Assembly (NCBI GenBank): GCA_040954595.2
Contig: CM082598.2
Coordinates: 2,976,001 to 3,040,000, forward strand
Source: Balanoglossus misakiensis
Taxonomy: Eukaryota; Hemichordata
Direction: 5' to 3'
Length of the DNA: 64,000 nucleotides
Part shown: piece after piece, positions 39,901 through 51,525 of the stretch
How the letters are laid out: each line of letters opens with the position of its first letter
Position numbering within the stretch: the stretch's first letter is position 1
Position numbers and translations under genes: made by a program
The notes under the pieces: generated by a model
Told to the model about the DNA's origin: nothing
The model's database searches: none
Seen by the model: only the letters and a program-made list of their open reading frames with translations

Positions 39901-42900
39901 TTGCTTCTTGTAGTTATGGAAGCATAGTCTATACAAAGCTTTAGTTTTTCGTTTCGGCGCAATACTACAAAAATATATCAATTTATCGGGGCAGTTTGTC
40001 ACAGATTGTTGATTGATGGAGAATAACGGACCAGCCTTTTTCTACCTTATATGGTATGCCTACTTCCATACCTGCTTTCTTTCTTTCCTTTTCAGCGAAT
40101 CGCATTCATGATAAATTTCCTGGATTTCGCGCAGGATTTAACTTGCGTGACACGCCATGAACCCGGTTTCTCGCACCTGATTGGACGCTTTGAGGTTAAG
40201 CTTTGTTGTTACGTGAAACTAGAAAATAAACAGCTGCTTTTTTGTGGCTTACGTGTCTGACCTCACTGTGTGAAATTCATAAAAAAAACGATAACTCATC
40301 CTTGTGGCATGCATAATTAATCACCCAGACTCACCGTTATAAAAGTGTGACACCCTCTCGGAAGTGTTCAATTTGTGTACGCGACGCGAACCAGTACAGT
40401 ACTGACGCATATATTTTATTCGGAACTCGCACAATATGATCGATGCGTTTTGACAAAATATGAGGTTGTTACAAAGAGCATACAGCAAACCAGGAGATGT
40501 GTCAAGGTTAGCTGTTATCTTCTAATTTGTCAGTCCCATCGTTCGTGGTATTTTTTATCAGATTTACCCGAATTCCCAACCCCTAGTGGCTACAAGTAGT
40601 ATTTCACTTTTCCGAATGCAGAATTGTGGGAACGCATGCCAGGCATGTACTGCTGTGTATCCAGCAGTCCTCACGGCATAATCTTCATAGATTCAGAGCT
40701 TGGCACTAATATTTCACACATTGTGAAGTCAAGGATGACTTGAACCAGATAGTGAACTTCCATGAAAAATATGCCAGTATTTTTAATGCAAGGTCAGTTT
40801 TGAAATTTAATGAAGGCCAGTCACAGCTAAGGTTTTAAGCTGTATTAATCCAAAAATAACAATCGAGTTTAGACAACCTAGAGATGTGCATTTTATGGCG
40901 TAACAGTTGCTACTGCATTGTCCGTTATGAAACCTGAAACGTATCCGCTGCTTGTGTTGTAACACACTGATATGTGTGACATCTATCATGAGAACAAAAA
41001 ATCTAGAAAATGTTTTTTTTTTAAGCCAGGCATCTCAGCATCTTGTCTTGGTGCAGTCTATACTAAATTCTCACAAATATTATCACTGACAGAAAAAAAA
41101 TCTACATGATTAGAAATGAAATATTGCCAGAGTTAAATCAAGGTATTTTCACTGCAAATACTATAGAAAACAAGCAAGGATAATAAGTACTCCTCCATTG
41201 TTATATGTTTGTACATATCCTCTTTTGTGTGACTCAAATGTCATTGACCGAAGTTGACAGATCAGTGCGAGATTTTCACGACCATTAAACTTTCATCTCT
41301 GTTAATCCTCAGTCAGTATGTTGAACTATTAATAGCTTCACCAGTCATTAAAAACAAACACAGTGAAATGAAAAATGGTAAATTATTTTTAAAAGCTGGT
41401 TACGAATGAAGGACAGTATATAGAAATTCCTCTGTTTCAAGGCCCCCTGTGTGGGGATATTTTGCATAAAAATACCATCATGCTTTGATGTCTGGTACAA
41501 AGATACACGTACTGTTCTATCATTGCGAAAAAAGACGTTGGAAAGCTGTTTAGCATTTGAAGCATTTTAATGTGATGTACAGGACTATGTGTACAGACTA
41601 GAGTTTACATGTATGGTAGGTTAGTGTATAATGCTTGAGGGAAAGGAACGGGATATGTAGCTATGTTTTTGTTAGTGTTTTGAAAATCATGGAATTTCGT
41701 GTTTCAGTTTGCATTGGTGTTTGTGCTAATGCACTGATATCGTTTATGGGGAGGGAGGGAGGGAGGGAGAGACAGACAGACAGTCAGTCAGACAGATGGA
41801 TAGACAGACACAAAATCAGCCATTGCTGGATAGAGAAAAATACAAGAGACAAGTCACAAGGACAGATACCAAATTGGTTTTGTTTTCATGTTTTCAATTT
41901 CATTGCCACTACAGTCAGTGAGTCATAACCCATTGGATCCTCTTTGTGTTCTCTTCGCAGGGAGGACCCATCGGAGGTCAGCTACCCGAAGAACGTCATG
42001 GCAACCACGCCCATCCTCTCGTCCGACGTGGTCGGCGACGGCGGCGGCGGGTCATTCGAAGAGCGGCCGTGGGAGCTGCGACGGGAGTGCACGGTGCCGA
42101 AAGTCAAGGAGGAGGCGGAGAAAGTGCTGGATGTGTTTCTCAAGCGCAGTCTCAGCATGAACGACGCGTCGCCACGACGCAGATACATGATCAAAGTCCG
42201 CAAGGAGGTCGGGCGCGGCAAAACCATCTCCAAGTACTCGGACATCGCCGAAGAGACCGACCTGACACACATCGGACGCAGCAGCTTCAGAAAATCCGTG
42301 GAACATTCTGTGATTAACGACATAGAGGACGATGTCGAGCCAAAGTCGAGCTCGGCCCCGGGGAGTCTACATTACCGCGTGCAGTTGAAACCGACCGAAG
42401 AGACGCTGAAAAAACTCGACCAGATCCAGGCAAGGCTCGATAGTCAGTCGCCTGAGACGCCTTCAAAGAAGAAGAAACACTCGTTCTCAGCATTTGCTAG
42501 ATCCATTCACCATTTTCTGAAATCGCCAACAAAGTCCAAGAAACTCAGTAGCGAGTTCAAAGACGCTGATAAGAAAGAGAAAGAAAAGGAGAAAGAGAAA
42601 GAGAAGGAACACAAGAAGTCAGGACTCAGAGCGAGCTTTAGAAAGAAATTTAGCAAAAAGGAGAAAAGGAAAGTGTCAAAGGAACAGGAGCGTGGTTCTC
42701 AGGATAGTATTCTAACTCCAAGCAGTGCTACTTCAGGTAAGGCAGACATGGTTATGTTTTAACTTCAATCTGCAAAAGGTTGACAGGAGTTTAAACAAAA
42801 TACGCTTGAATGCGGTATACAGAAAGAGGGAAAAATTGATGTTATGAGTCTGTCAGTCTGTCTGTAGCATCTTTTTTGGCTGCCTTTGTCTATAGGTGCA

Positions 42901-45900
42901 ATCACACCATCCTCTCTGTCGTCAAATGACATCCTGGAGACGGACAGTTCCAGCAAGAAGAAGAAGAAGCACAAGAAACGCAGAGGATACGAAGATGTGA
43001 CAACCCCAGACAGCGCGGCTGTGTCACCTGACATGTACGCGAATGGCGACGTTGGTGGTTACGGTAGCGGAAGGGGTGCCACTGCGTATTTTGACGAGAT
43101 CGGGACGGACGAGGATCATCGTGACATCCATCTTGTAAGCAGCGATGGACGCCACAAATATCGGTGCCAGGTCTATCGCACGCAAAGAGACAATAAGAGG
43201 GAATCCAAAGAGAGCGAAAAGATCAAAGACTATGCGGACGAGTTTCCGTTGATTTACGAAGGCGGCGGCGACGATACTGATGGTCCCGGCGCGAGCCGAT
43301 TACGTGATGGCGACCGCGCTGGTAGGGGCGGACCACCACCACCCCGACCGACCAGCCTAGATCTGCCCAGCAGCATCAGGGTTGTTCCAGACCGATTGCA
43401 GCGTCCAGTTACGGCCATCGGCTTGAATGGTATGTGAAACGTTTTAGCTATGGGACTGCTCAGGGTAATTTGTGGTATCGTGAAATTCGTTGAACGCAGA
43501 GAGTTCACTCACTTGTGTAGGAACTTTTCCTCGGAATATTTGTTCTCTATATCATTATCAAAAAGTATTTTGTTCTATTCCTTGCGGTGTGATAGACTAC
43601 CCACTATACCGTTTGTCAACATGTCCTGTGTATGTGCTGTAATGACTGTTTGTATTGTTGTAAAAGTGAATTAAAGTCAGTTTTACAACAACAATAATGC
43701 CGGTTGTACACATACGTGCTGTGTTGATCATCAAAATACTGGACACTTCATCAAGCTGTATGTAAGAAATCAAGGGATACCGCAGTTGACAAAAGGAACA
43801 AAAGTACTGGAAAAAGAGTAAAAATTCAGCCAGTGGATCTTCTTCACGTACATGTAAATAAAATCTCACATAAAACAAAAAAGTGAACCAAATAATATCA
43901 AAAAAGGACCTTGGAGTTTTGTGTTGATTCATCTAGTTCGGTAAAGTACAGAAATGATGTTGATGAAAATAATGTAAACATCATCACCCAGAAAAGTTCA
44001 GTTTCCGCAGCGGTGTGTCAGTTACTAGGAAGATTTTACAGCGGCAGCATCGTTTTTGATTTCAACAGGCATTACGGAGGCCCTCGAAGTAGAACTCGAC
44101 AGCATACGACATGCATCCAGCGGGGACAGCCTGCAGTTTACGCGAGTGCCCGGAAGCGCACTGGCAACGGATGTGGAAGTGGATGCCGGAGATGGCTTTG
44201 AAGGTGAGCGAGCTCTCGGATACTGGAAAGTTTTTTTCCGTGTTCTACAGTGTTTTTGTTGAGGGTGGTAGTACCCAGGGAAATTTTACCAAGGTTCCCC
44301 AGTCATTTAACTGGGGTTCCCCTCGGTATATCAATGCAGTCATGTTTAGTAGGTAGCATATACCAATATTCATATACCAATCTTCCCCAGCCTTAGCAAA
44401 AACACTGTTCTATCCTAACACGTTTGTCATCAGCACCCTCTAATGGGCGCAATTAGCACTTCTGTCTTTACTAACAGTTTTGATATCTTCCTTATTGCTG
44501 CCATCATAATAGTGGATAAAAATCAATATTATTACATAGTGGATGGTCTCAGACCAGGAATTATTCTAATTCCGGCAGCAGGTGAGGAAACGATAAAATC
44601 CTGCATGGATGTCCAGGTACCCTTGTCTATAAAGAAACCCCTTGCATGGAAAGTTGTGTGCATTGTCGGAATATAGTTGTTGATTAAAAGTTTTATCTCA
44701 AGTTGGTCAGTTTTGTATTTGTTTCCCAACAAAAATCTCCTTATCCATTCTCTGTTTTTTGTTGTTGCTAGTATCTTGTTGCAATACATAGCATTTTGGT
44801 AGAAAAATTATTTTATTTGGAGTTTTGATTGTAGTTGTTGAATGCATCATATTTATGACATGTTCAGTTTGTTTGTTTTTTGCTTGCTTTGCTGTTACAA
44901 AACTTCAACACGAGACAAGGGTTAAGCCATGGCATCTCTAGAAATTATACAGATGCATTCTACTTGAAACATATCAACATATTCCTTTTTAAACTTGACA
45001 TTAATGATTAAATATTATCTAATAATCATCAATTATATTATTTGCAACCAACAGATATCAGTAGTGAAGAAGAATACAAGCCTTTTAAAGATCGCACAGA
45101 AAAAGAAAAAGAGAAACTGTACGAGAAAATCGCAGCACGATTGGCTGATATTGGGGATAGGGTGGTAATGGACCATACACTCGGAGAATCATTAGATGAC
45201 TTCGGTGCTGTTGGTGGCCAAAGCTCTCCTGAGAAGAAAAGTAAGTCTTTCCCTTTTATCCAAATGGACTAATCCAACAATGAAAAGACAGATTATTCCA
45301 TTGTCATACACTGGGGGGGGGGGGGGGGGTACCATCTTTCATGCTGAGGGGAAATGCTTGTGACATAAAGCATAACTGAAGTTGATGTTTATTGGAAAAG
45401 TTGTGTTAGATCTCAAGGGTTGTAAGAATGCCCTTTAGGATTAAAGGGGCTTATGTTATGCACAGCTGACTTGTCTATTGTTATCTCTATAGAAATACCC
45501 ATGTCATCAATCAAATATTGGCCTTTAAGTTTAGGAAACATTGGATTGTGATAGATTTTGAATAAAGGCTGCCATCATAGTCTTACTCTTCAAGCTCTGT
45601 TTTGTTTTTGTCTTGCAGAGATTGAGATCGAGGAAATTGACGGGAATTTGGAGAAAGAACAGGAGGAGGTGAATTTTACAGAGACCGACGCCAGAATGTT
45701 GGGATTGCGACTGCGCGAGCACGGAGACCGCAGGTCAAGCTCGGAAGTGGTAAGGCCGCTTGACAAAACTTGATTTCCTATTCAAAACAAGTTTTGATAC
45801 TTTGTAGAGTTTTACCATGTTTTTAACCATGAAAACACTAAACGATTCTGTCACATTCATTTTATAGCTATCATAATGATGTGTTGGCTCAGAGACTTGT

Positions 45901-46640
45901 TAGAGGGGGTACCCGCAAAAAAATTGTTTTAAGCAACAATGTTTATGATTATACACTATTTATGGTCACATAAAACGAACAATGAACAAGTACACATAAT
46001 ATTTTAATAGACACATTTTTTGTCCTGTGACTCACCTTGTGTTTTTGTGTGATCCCGTTTCTCGCAGTTTTCAGTCCCCCTCAGCATCTTGATGACCATC
46101 GTTCGGAACACGGCGTACGACTCCTTCAAAGACGTCGCCCAGACGGTGATCGGGGAGGACACCAGCTGGAAGCAGCTGGCCTTGGTGTTGAAGATAACGA
46201 AGGATGCTATGCGCGTCGCGGGGAGCGCGCCCAACGTGGCACGGCAGATCAAAGACAATACCTTGAGGTTTATCGGCGACAGGTTCGCGGAGTGGATCAG
46301 CAGCCAAGGAGGATGGGTAAGTTTTCGTTTTATTGCCATGTGCATGTTTTTCTGTTGTTTTGTATCTGGTCACGTTAACTTGTCAATTATACGTTAAGTC
46401 CATCTTATTAGTCAAGTTGTCTTGAATTTGAATGAAAAAGTATTTATTAATGCTCTGTGGAAGATTGAATTCTTCCCTAAATGACTTATCTATCAGCCTA
46501 TCAAGTTTTACAGGGGGATTTGATCAACTGTAATACGCAGACGTTAAAACAATACACTGAACATGTCTTTGTCTTGTATTGTGTTTCAGAGTTCCTGTAT
46601 GGATGAAATACTGACAGAGTCCGAATCAGAAGTTGACTGA
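33908..46640 (+). CDS. BCL2L14: Bcl-2 family protein, BCL2L14 (Bcl-G) homologue
   Basis: Probable regulator in the Bcl-2 family. Exons: 33908-33928, 34156-34226, 41961-42736, 42896-43429, 44069-44203, 45055-45240, 45619-45749, 46068-46316, 46590-46640. All phases close: 717 residues, more than twice human BCL2L14 (about 327). The N-terminal two thirds are low-complexity and very Lys/Ser-rich (KEKEKEKEKEKEHKK, SSKKKKKHKKRR). A BH3-like motif KIAARLADIGDRV is in exon 6. The C terminus has YDSFKDVAQTVI, then a BH2-like RFAEWISSQGGW, and ends EILTESESEVD, close to the human ending. An intron follows GGW, as in many Bcl-2 genes. No C-terminal membrane anchor is visible. A 5' ATG in exon 3 (41996) is in frame and could serve a shorter form. 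Confidence 0.85.
34640..34746. repeat. GACA-rich microsatellite
   Basis: Imperfect GTGAGACAGTA and GACA units in intron 2 of the BCL2L14 homologue. Similar GACA runs recur at 38780-38812 and 41752-41812 in the same intron. Confidence 0.8.
37374..37468. mobile_element. TTAA-flanked MITE family, copy 4
   Basis: Left end TTAACCCTTTCATCCCCCAG, right end GAGAGGTTAA. Interior GGTCCAACCGTACCATAGAA and TTGGACTGAACCATGG match the copy at 16342. It sits in intron 2 of the BCL2L14 homologue. Confidence 0.7.
38780..38812. repeat. GACA microsatellite
   Basis: Run of GACAGGTGGACAGGCAGACA continuing as GACA units, in intron 2 of the BCL2L14 homologue. Confidence 0.8.
40338..40345 (+). promoter_or_regulatory. 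Candidate internal TATA box in BCL2L14-homologue intron 2
   Basis: TATAAAAG at 40338-40345, followed by a region with several CpG sites and a possible donor GTCAAG|GTTAGC near 40506. A transcript from here could splice to the exon at 41961 and use the in-frame ATG at 41996. This is inferred from sequence only. Confidence 0.3.
41752..41812. repeat. GGGA/GACA microsatellite
   Basis: GGGAGGGAGGGAGGGAGAGA followed by GACA/GTCA units, about 150 bp upstream of exon 3 of the BCL2L14 homologue. Confidence 0.85.
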
Positions 46641-49600
46641 TACAAGGCTGTGACAGTCTTTCAAGAAAAAATAGTGTGTTTTAAGAAGCTGTGTGGTCTT
46701 AGAATCCTTGAAGTCCAGTTGAAAGTGCAGATTACATCATAACACAAATAATTGCTCAAAATCCAATTTTTGCAAAACTTTATAAGGTCACATAGTAATG
46801 TCCATGTTACATACAGTTCATGTTTTATGTTTCATGCCTAAGTTAATAATGTCACACAGCATTAATGCGGCATGTAACATGGTTCATGTACTGTACAGCT
46901 GTGATATGTTACACTGATCATGTGCCATATCACATGATTCACGTGCAGTGTCACACATTTCATGTGACATCAAACAACGTATGTGCAGTGCAACACAACA
47001 GCGTTCATCAGAGTGCAGAGCTATCAATAATCTGTAAATAAATATATTTATGTGTGTACAGTGGTGTCCAAGAGAATTGTGCGATCAATACAAATTGTCT
47101 TTGAAAATGTCATGTTGGACCTCTTTGGACCAAAGATTTCTGTTACATTTGAGTAAGATTGTAAGAAAGAAGTTCACAAAATCTTTGAAATTTACTCATA
47201 TTTGTTTCTGTATTTGAGAGAAATATTTCCAGTGTATCTGAAGTAATACTGAGTAAGAAAAATTCATGGAAACTAGAATGTTAGTATGGTATGGTGGAAA
47301 AAATGTTATACTAAAGATATCTATGGTTGTAATATGACACGGAACTGAAGCATTTTTCTGTCAATTCTGCAGCTGCTGAAAAGTAGAGATGATTTGGTTT
47401 CATTTTGCAAGGCAATATCTTCCAATATTTTCTATGCAGATCTGTTTCAAATTTAATTGTCAAGTTCTAAGAGGCTGTCTTTGTTACAAAAACTGCATAT
47501 TTGACGTTTGCTATTAAATAGGAGAAAGATAAAAATGGCATGTTTTAGTCGTGAACAATTCAGCATGCTTCTTGAAGTAGTTTGAGACAAAAGTAAATGC
47601 CTTGTAAATCAAGTACCGGTACCTTTTCCCCTGGTTAAATTTTTTTATCAGAACGGCTTATTATTATAAATAATTTAGTAATATTTGAAAAATTTGTTAG
47701 AACATATTTGAGAGATTTATACATGTATTTGTGGAAATCTTACCCCTGAGATGGATTCTGTTGACAAACGATCGGATACTGTACAACCATTTAAAGGATG
47801 TCTTGCTCCAGTGTTGAATTGTGGTTTTACCAGATGTACTTGTGATAATACGCAAATACAGAGACATTTGTGTCCAAGTGATTCAAATGGACAAGTTGAT
47901 TGCAATGCAATGCTAATGCATATATTTTTCTTAGTTTCCAAGATGTGTTTATGCAAGTCATAAGTTATATGCAGAGTTGAACGGTCAGAGGCTACAGTTT
48001 TGACCATTATTGCTCTATAGGCAGTGTGGTTTGGCTTTATTTACATAAGTCAAAACTGATGTGTTATTTATTTGATTTTTCACTAGGCAAATTTACATTT
48101 TGTTTCTTTGTTTACATTGAGTTGTCAAGAGTGAATTTTTCTTTTTTCTCTTAAGATTTTAAGAATTATTTTGGGGTGCCCATTAGATGTTGTGTAAACA
48201 GGGTATTAATGTATTACAACTCCACAAAAATATTTACAAGGAATGAACTCAAGAAAATATTTATTGACTTTTAAGCAACATGTGAGCCGATTGCTGATTG
48301 GTTATTGCTTTACTGGAGGCTGTAAATACCCTGCCCAATAGTGTTGGCTCTTTTATGACACGGCTGGTGAAATCAACCAATTGCTGACATCGTCTTACAA
48401 ATTTGTATTTCTCCGTCTATGTCCAGTATTTCACACTCGCATGATGTTAAAATTTGAGACAATTTTGCTCTCTCATTCAAAGCTGTGATCAATTCCCCCA
48501 ATTTTTAGTCTCAATTTTAAGAGGAAAAAAGTTGCCTTGAGCAAAATAGAGAAAAAACTGATTTTCAAGGCGTATTCTACCTTAATGACGTGATGTATGT
48601 TGAGGAAAATGCCAAGTTAAATAGAAAGTGAAAAGAGATTTGCAGTTTGATTTCACTTCATGTAGCCTTCAGTAGATTAGACAACATGGACAGTTATGTA
48701 TCTGCATGTGCAAATTTCCAGTTTGAATTTCATATTGTCAGACAAAAAATGTGTGGCCTTATTTGCCAAACAAGTGTCAACAACAGAATGGCCTGAAACT
48801 TTATATGTGCACTGTGGTGAGAGTAAGCCAAAGTTGCACTTTCAAGGTGTATTTTATTTTTTGTTAACATGTGACAAGAATGGTATGGCCCAACATTTGC
48901 ATAATGCAAAGAAGATGTGTACATAATAAATCCTTGATAATTTTCTTTGTTAAACAAAGGATTCAACTAATGTGGCCTTAGCGAATGAATATGTATCAGA
49001 TACTTTCTGGCTTTAAGCTGATGACTTTTGTGTTCATTTTGTGAAATATTAAAAGATTTTGTCAAGATTGAAATAAAAAATCAGCCGATATAGTGGATAC
49101 CTGCTTGATATTATTCTGGTTTTGGTTAAACAAGAAACATTAAAAATTCTAAGCTTTGATTGAAATTTATATGGTTATTTCTTATTTATAGTGGCTGAAG
49201 CAATTGAGTTTGGGGGAGGGGTGTTTATCTGAAGCTTTGGAGAGTGATGTTTGGCTGGTTTGACCCCAGAGTTTGACTTAATTGCATTTTGTATATTTCC
49301 AGCTGGGACAAATATTGTCTTTTTCTTTTCTTTTTTGTTCTCAAGAGATTTTTATCAATAAAGAGTGTTATGAACAAAGATTCAATCTACACATGAAATT
49401 TTGTCTTGCGTTTGAAATATGATTTTGAAACCCAGAGATGCACTGTCAAGATCAGCTGTGAGTTGTATTCTGAGTTCCACAACTTGAACCAGCAGAGATC
49501 TCGAGCCCCGTGAAGACAAAATTCAGTCACAAGCAGCTGTATACACAACTTGGCAAATGTCAATATTCAGAGAAAAGTCAATTTGATGACTAATGCTCGC

Positions 49601-50375
49601 ATTTTGTGAGTCATTCAGCTGTTCCATGTAACACGATACACAATCCAGCCACAGGCAATCTGATTTCGCATCTATTGGGACTTAACTACATTACAGATGA
49701 TTGATTTCAAGCCCCATTATCTTTAAATTTGCATTTTACTTTTCTCTAAGCTTTTTTGTGGTTCAAAGAAGACATATTACCGACAGGGCTACACAGCGTT
49801 GACTCTTTTCACCGACATGCAAACTTAATCCTCTGGGATAAATGTTCAATTTCCTTATTTCCTACAAAATGAATTATCTAAGATCATCAAATCCTGTTGT
49901 TTTTCACTGGTGAAGTTGACTTTTTGAGAAGGTGATGTGACTATGTCTCAAGAATGACAACCATGCTGGGATCTGATATCAGAAAATATACTTTTCTACT
50001 TCAAAAAAATCACTTCTGTGAAGATAGCTCAGTATTGCATCTGTGTATCAGTCCACATTTTTCATTTCATCCAAGTGTAATAAAGAAAATGGCTGCATTT
50101 TTGCCAAATAGCTCTTTACCCATTTCCTTCAGAAATAGAGTGATGATTTTCCGGGGTTTTTTTTGTTTGAATGTGATCATATACACGACAGCGGAGTATA
50201 GCGCAGCGCACCCATTGGGTAAGTAACGATTCTCCATTGCTTCTTGGAAAACAAAAGCAATGTGTGTTTAGAGACAACAGCGGCGCTCTTCAGAAACAAT
50301 ATGGCCGCCCCCAGTGAAGACAACGACTCGTTGAGATCGGCAGCGTGAAAAGACCATTTATACGTTCAGCATACA
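46641..50375. other. 3' UTR of the BCL2L14 homologue and spacer before PTPMT1
   Basis: AT-rich. A possible poly(A) signal AATAAA lies at 47037. Positions 46795-46998 hold a degenerate array of CATGT(G/A)-containing units such as TTCACGTGCAGTGTCACAC. I see no other gene; the last 150 bases before 50376 are richer in CpG and probably form the PTPMT1 promoter. Confidence 0.5.
46795..46998 (+). repeat. Degenerate short-unit array in the presumed 3' UTR
   Basis: Units of roughly 30 bases built on TCATGTGxxxTATCACAT and CATGTAACATGGTTCATG recur about six times with heavy divergence. The inner CATG and GTGxxAC elements are self-complementary, so local RNA hairpins are possible. Confidence 0.4.
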
Positions 50376-50930
50376 ATGGCAGCTTTTGGAAGCTTAACAG
50401 GGAGGTTTTTATTCTACCCGACGTTGTGCTATAACATTGTCATGTCCAAAATATCATCGCGGCGGTGGTACGATCGGATCGACTCAGTGGTCGTGTTGGG
50501 TGCTCTCCCGTTCAGAAGCATGACAAAACAGCTCCTGGAAGAAGAAAACGTTCGCGGAGTTGTCACCCTGAACGAAGAATTCGAGACCAAGCGATGGGTG
50601 AATTCCAAAGATGAATGGAACGAAGCTGGCGTTGAACAGATTCAACTATGCACCAAGGATTTCGTGGGCACTCCGAGTCATGACAACGTGATGAAAGCTG
50701 TCGATTTCATCTCCAAGTTCAGAGAGAAACGTCAAAGTGTCTACGTACACTGCAAAGCTGGCAGAACTAGAAGTGCGACTATTGTTGCTTGCTATCTCAT
50801 GAAGAGCAACGGCTGGACTCCCCAAGAAGCGTACGATTACATCAAGGAGAAAAGGAGCCACATCATAATTAGAGAAAAACAATGGAATACTTTGCACAGC
50901 TTTTATGAATCCGAAATCAAATGTTCCTGA
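50376..50930 (+). CDS. PTPMT1: Mitochondrial phosphatidylglycerophosphate phosphatase PTPMT1
   Basis: Dual-specificity-type phosphatase of the mitochondrial inner membrane that dephosphorylates phosphatidylglycerophosphate to phosphatidylglycerol in the cardiolipin pathway. It is a single uninterrupted frame of 184 residues. The P-loop HCKAGRTR is at 125-132 with catalytic Cys126 and Arg132. Other family hallmarks: LFYPTLCYN near the N terminus, WYDRIDSVVVLGALPFRS at 31-48, ENVRGVVTLNEEFET, and GVEQIQL. The C terminus is shorter than in human (about 201 residues). The lack of introns stands out among its many-exon neighbours and could reflect intron loss or a retrocopy. Reading frame and key residues are intact. 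Confidence 0.95.
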   Translation: MAAFGSLTGRFLFYPTLCYNIVMSKISSRRWYDRIDSVVVLGALPFRSMTKQLLEEENVRGVVTLNEEFETKRWVNSKDEWNEAGVEQIQLCTKDFVGTPSHDNVMKAVDFISKFREKRQSVYVHCKAGRTRSATIVACYLMKSNGWTPQEAYDYIKEKRSHIIIREKQWNTLHSFYESEIKCS

Positions 50931-51182
50931 TGTAGCATTCCTTCAGTATTGAATTAATTGAGATTTAGCCAATCACACATTTTTGCGGGGCGGTCATGCG
51001 GAAAAAAGTGCAACAAACCATTTTACTTTAGAGAGATATGCACAAGAATTCTTGCTTTTGAACATTGTTGCTGCTATTGGGTTAGATAAGTAAAGTCTTA
51101 CAAATACATTTCACAGGTGGTATTTCTTTCTTTCTGGGTGAAGATTTCAATGACCCATCAACTAAACTAACATTGCACAAAC

Positions 51183-51221
51183 CATAGACCCTAGAGAAAG
51201 AATCTTTCTGTAGGGTCTATG
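51183..51221. repeat. 39-base near-perfect palindrome
   Basis: CATAGACCCTAGAGAAAGA on the left pairs with TCTTTCTGTAGGGTCTATG on the right with one mismatched base pair and almost no loop. Possible very small foldback element or hairpin in the PTPMT1 3' region. Confidence 0.8.
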
Positions 51222-51443
51222 CACAAACTCACTGAAGAAAATAACATCTCTATAAACTACAATGTATATGAGCTATATGTAGGACCTATTACCACAATGT
51301 GAAACTTACCTTGAAATTAACAACATTTAGAGGTAAAATTTACATACATTTTACATAAACAATTCCCATGCTCAAAGGTAGTCTTGCATGTAAAAAAAAC
51401 CCCACTAAGTATGTTCGCTGTCCCGGACTCTGATATCATGTCC

Positions 51444-51525
51444 TTAGTCTCGATTACCCAGACCCCCCTGCTTCTTCCAACAGAGACTAATATGGACGCA
51501 AAGGCGTCTGGGTAACCGAGACTAA
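51444..51525. mobile_element. Tiny inverted-repeat element
   Basis: 82 bp with TTAGTCTCGATTACCCAGAC at the left and GTCTGGGTAACCGAGACTAA at the right, arms of 20 bases with two mismatches. GAGACTAATATG occurs both inside and at the right end, hinting at a nested duplication. Confidence 0.65.

Noticed and set aside
41635-41928. Plus-strand frame of 97 codons just before exon 3
   Set aside because: Runs through the GGGA/GACA microsatellite; no family likeness.
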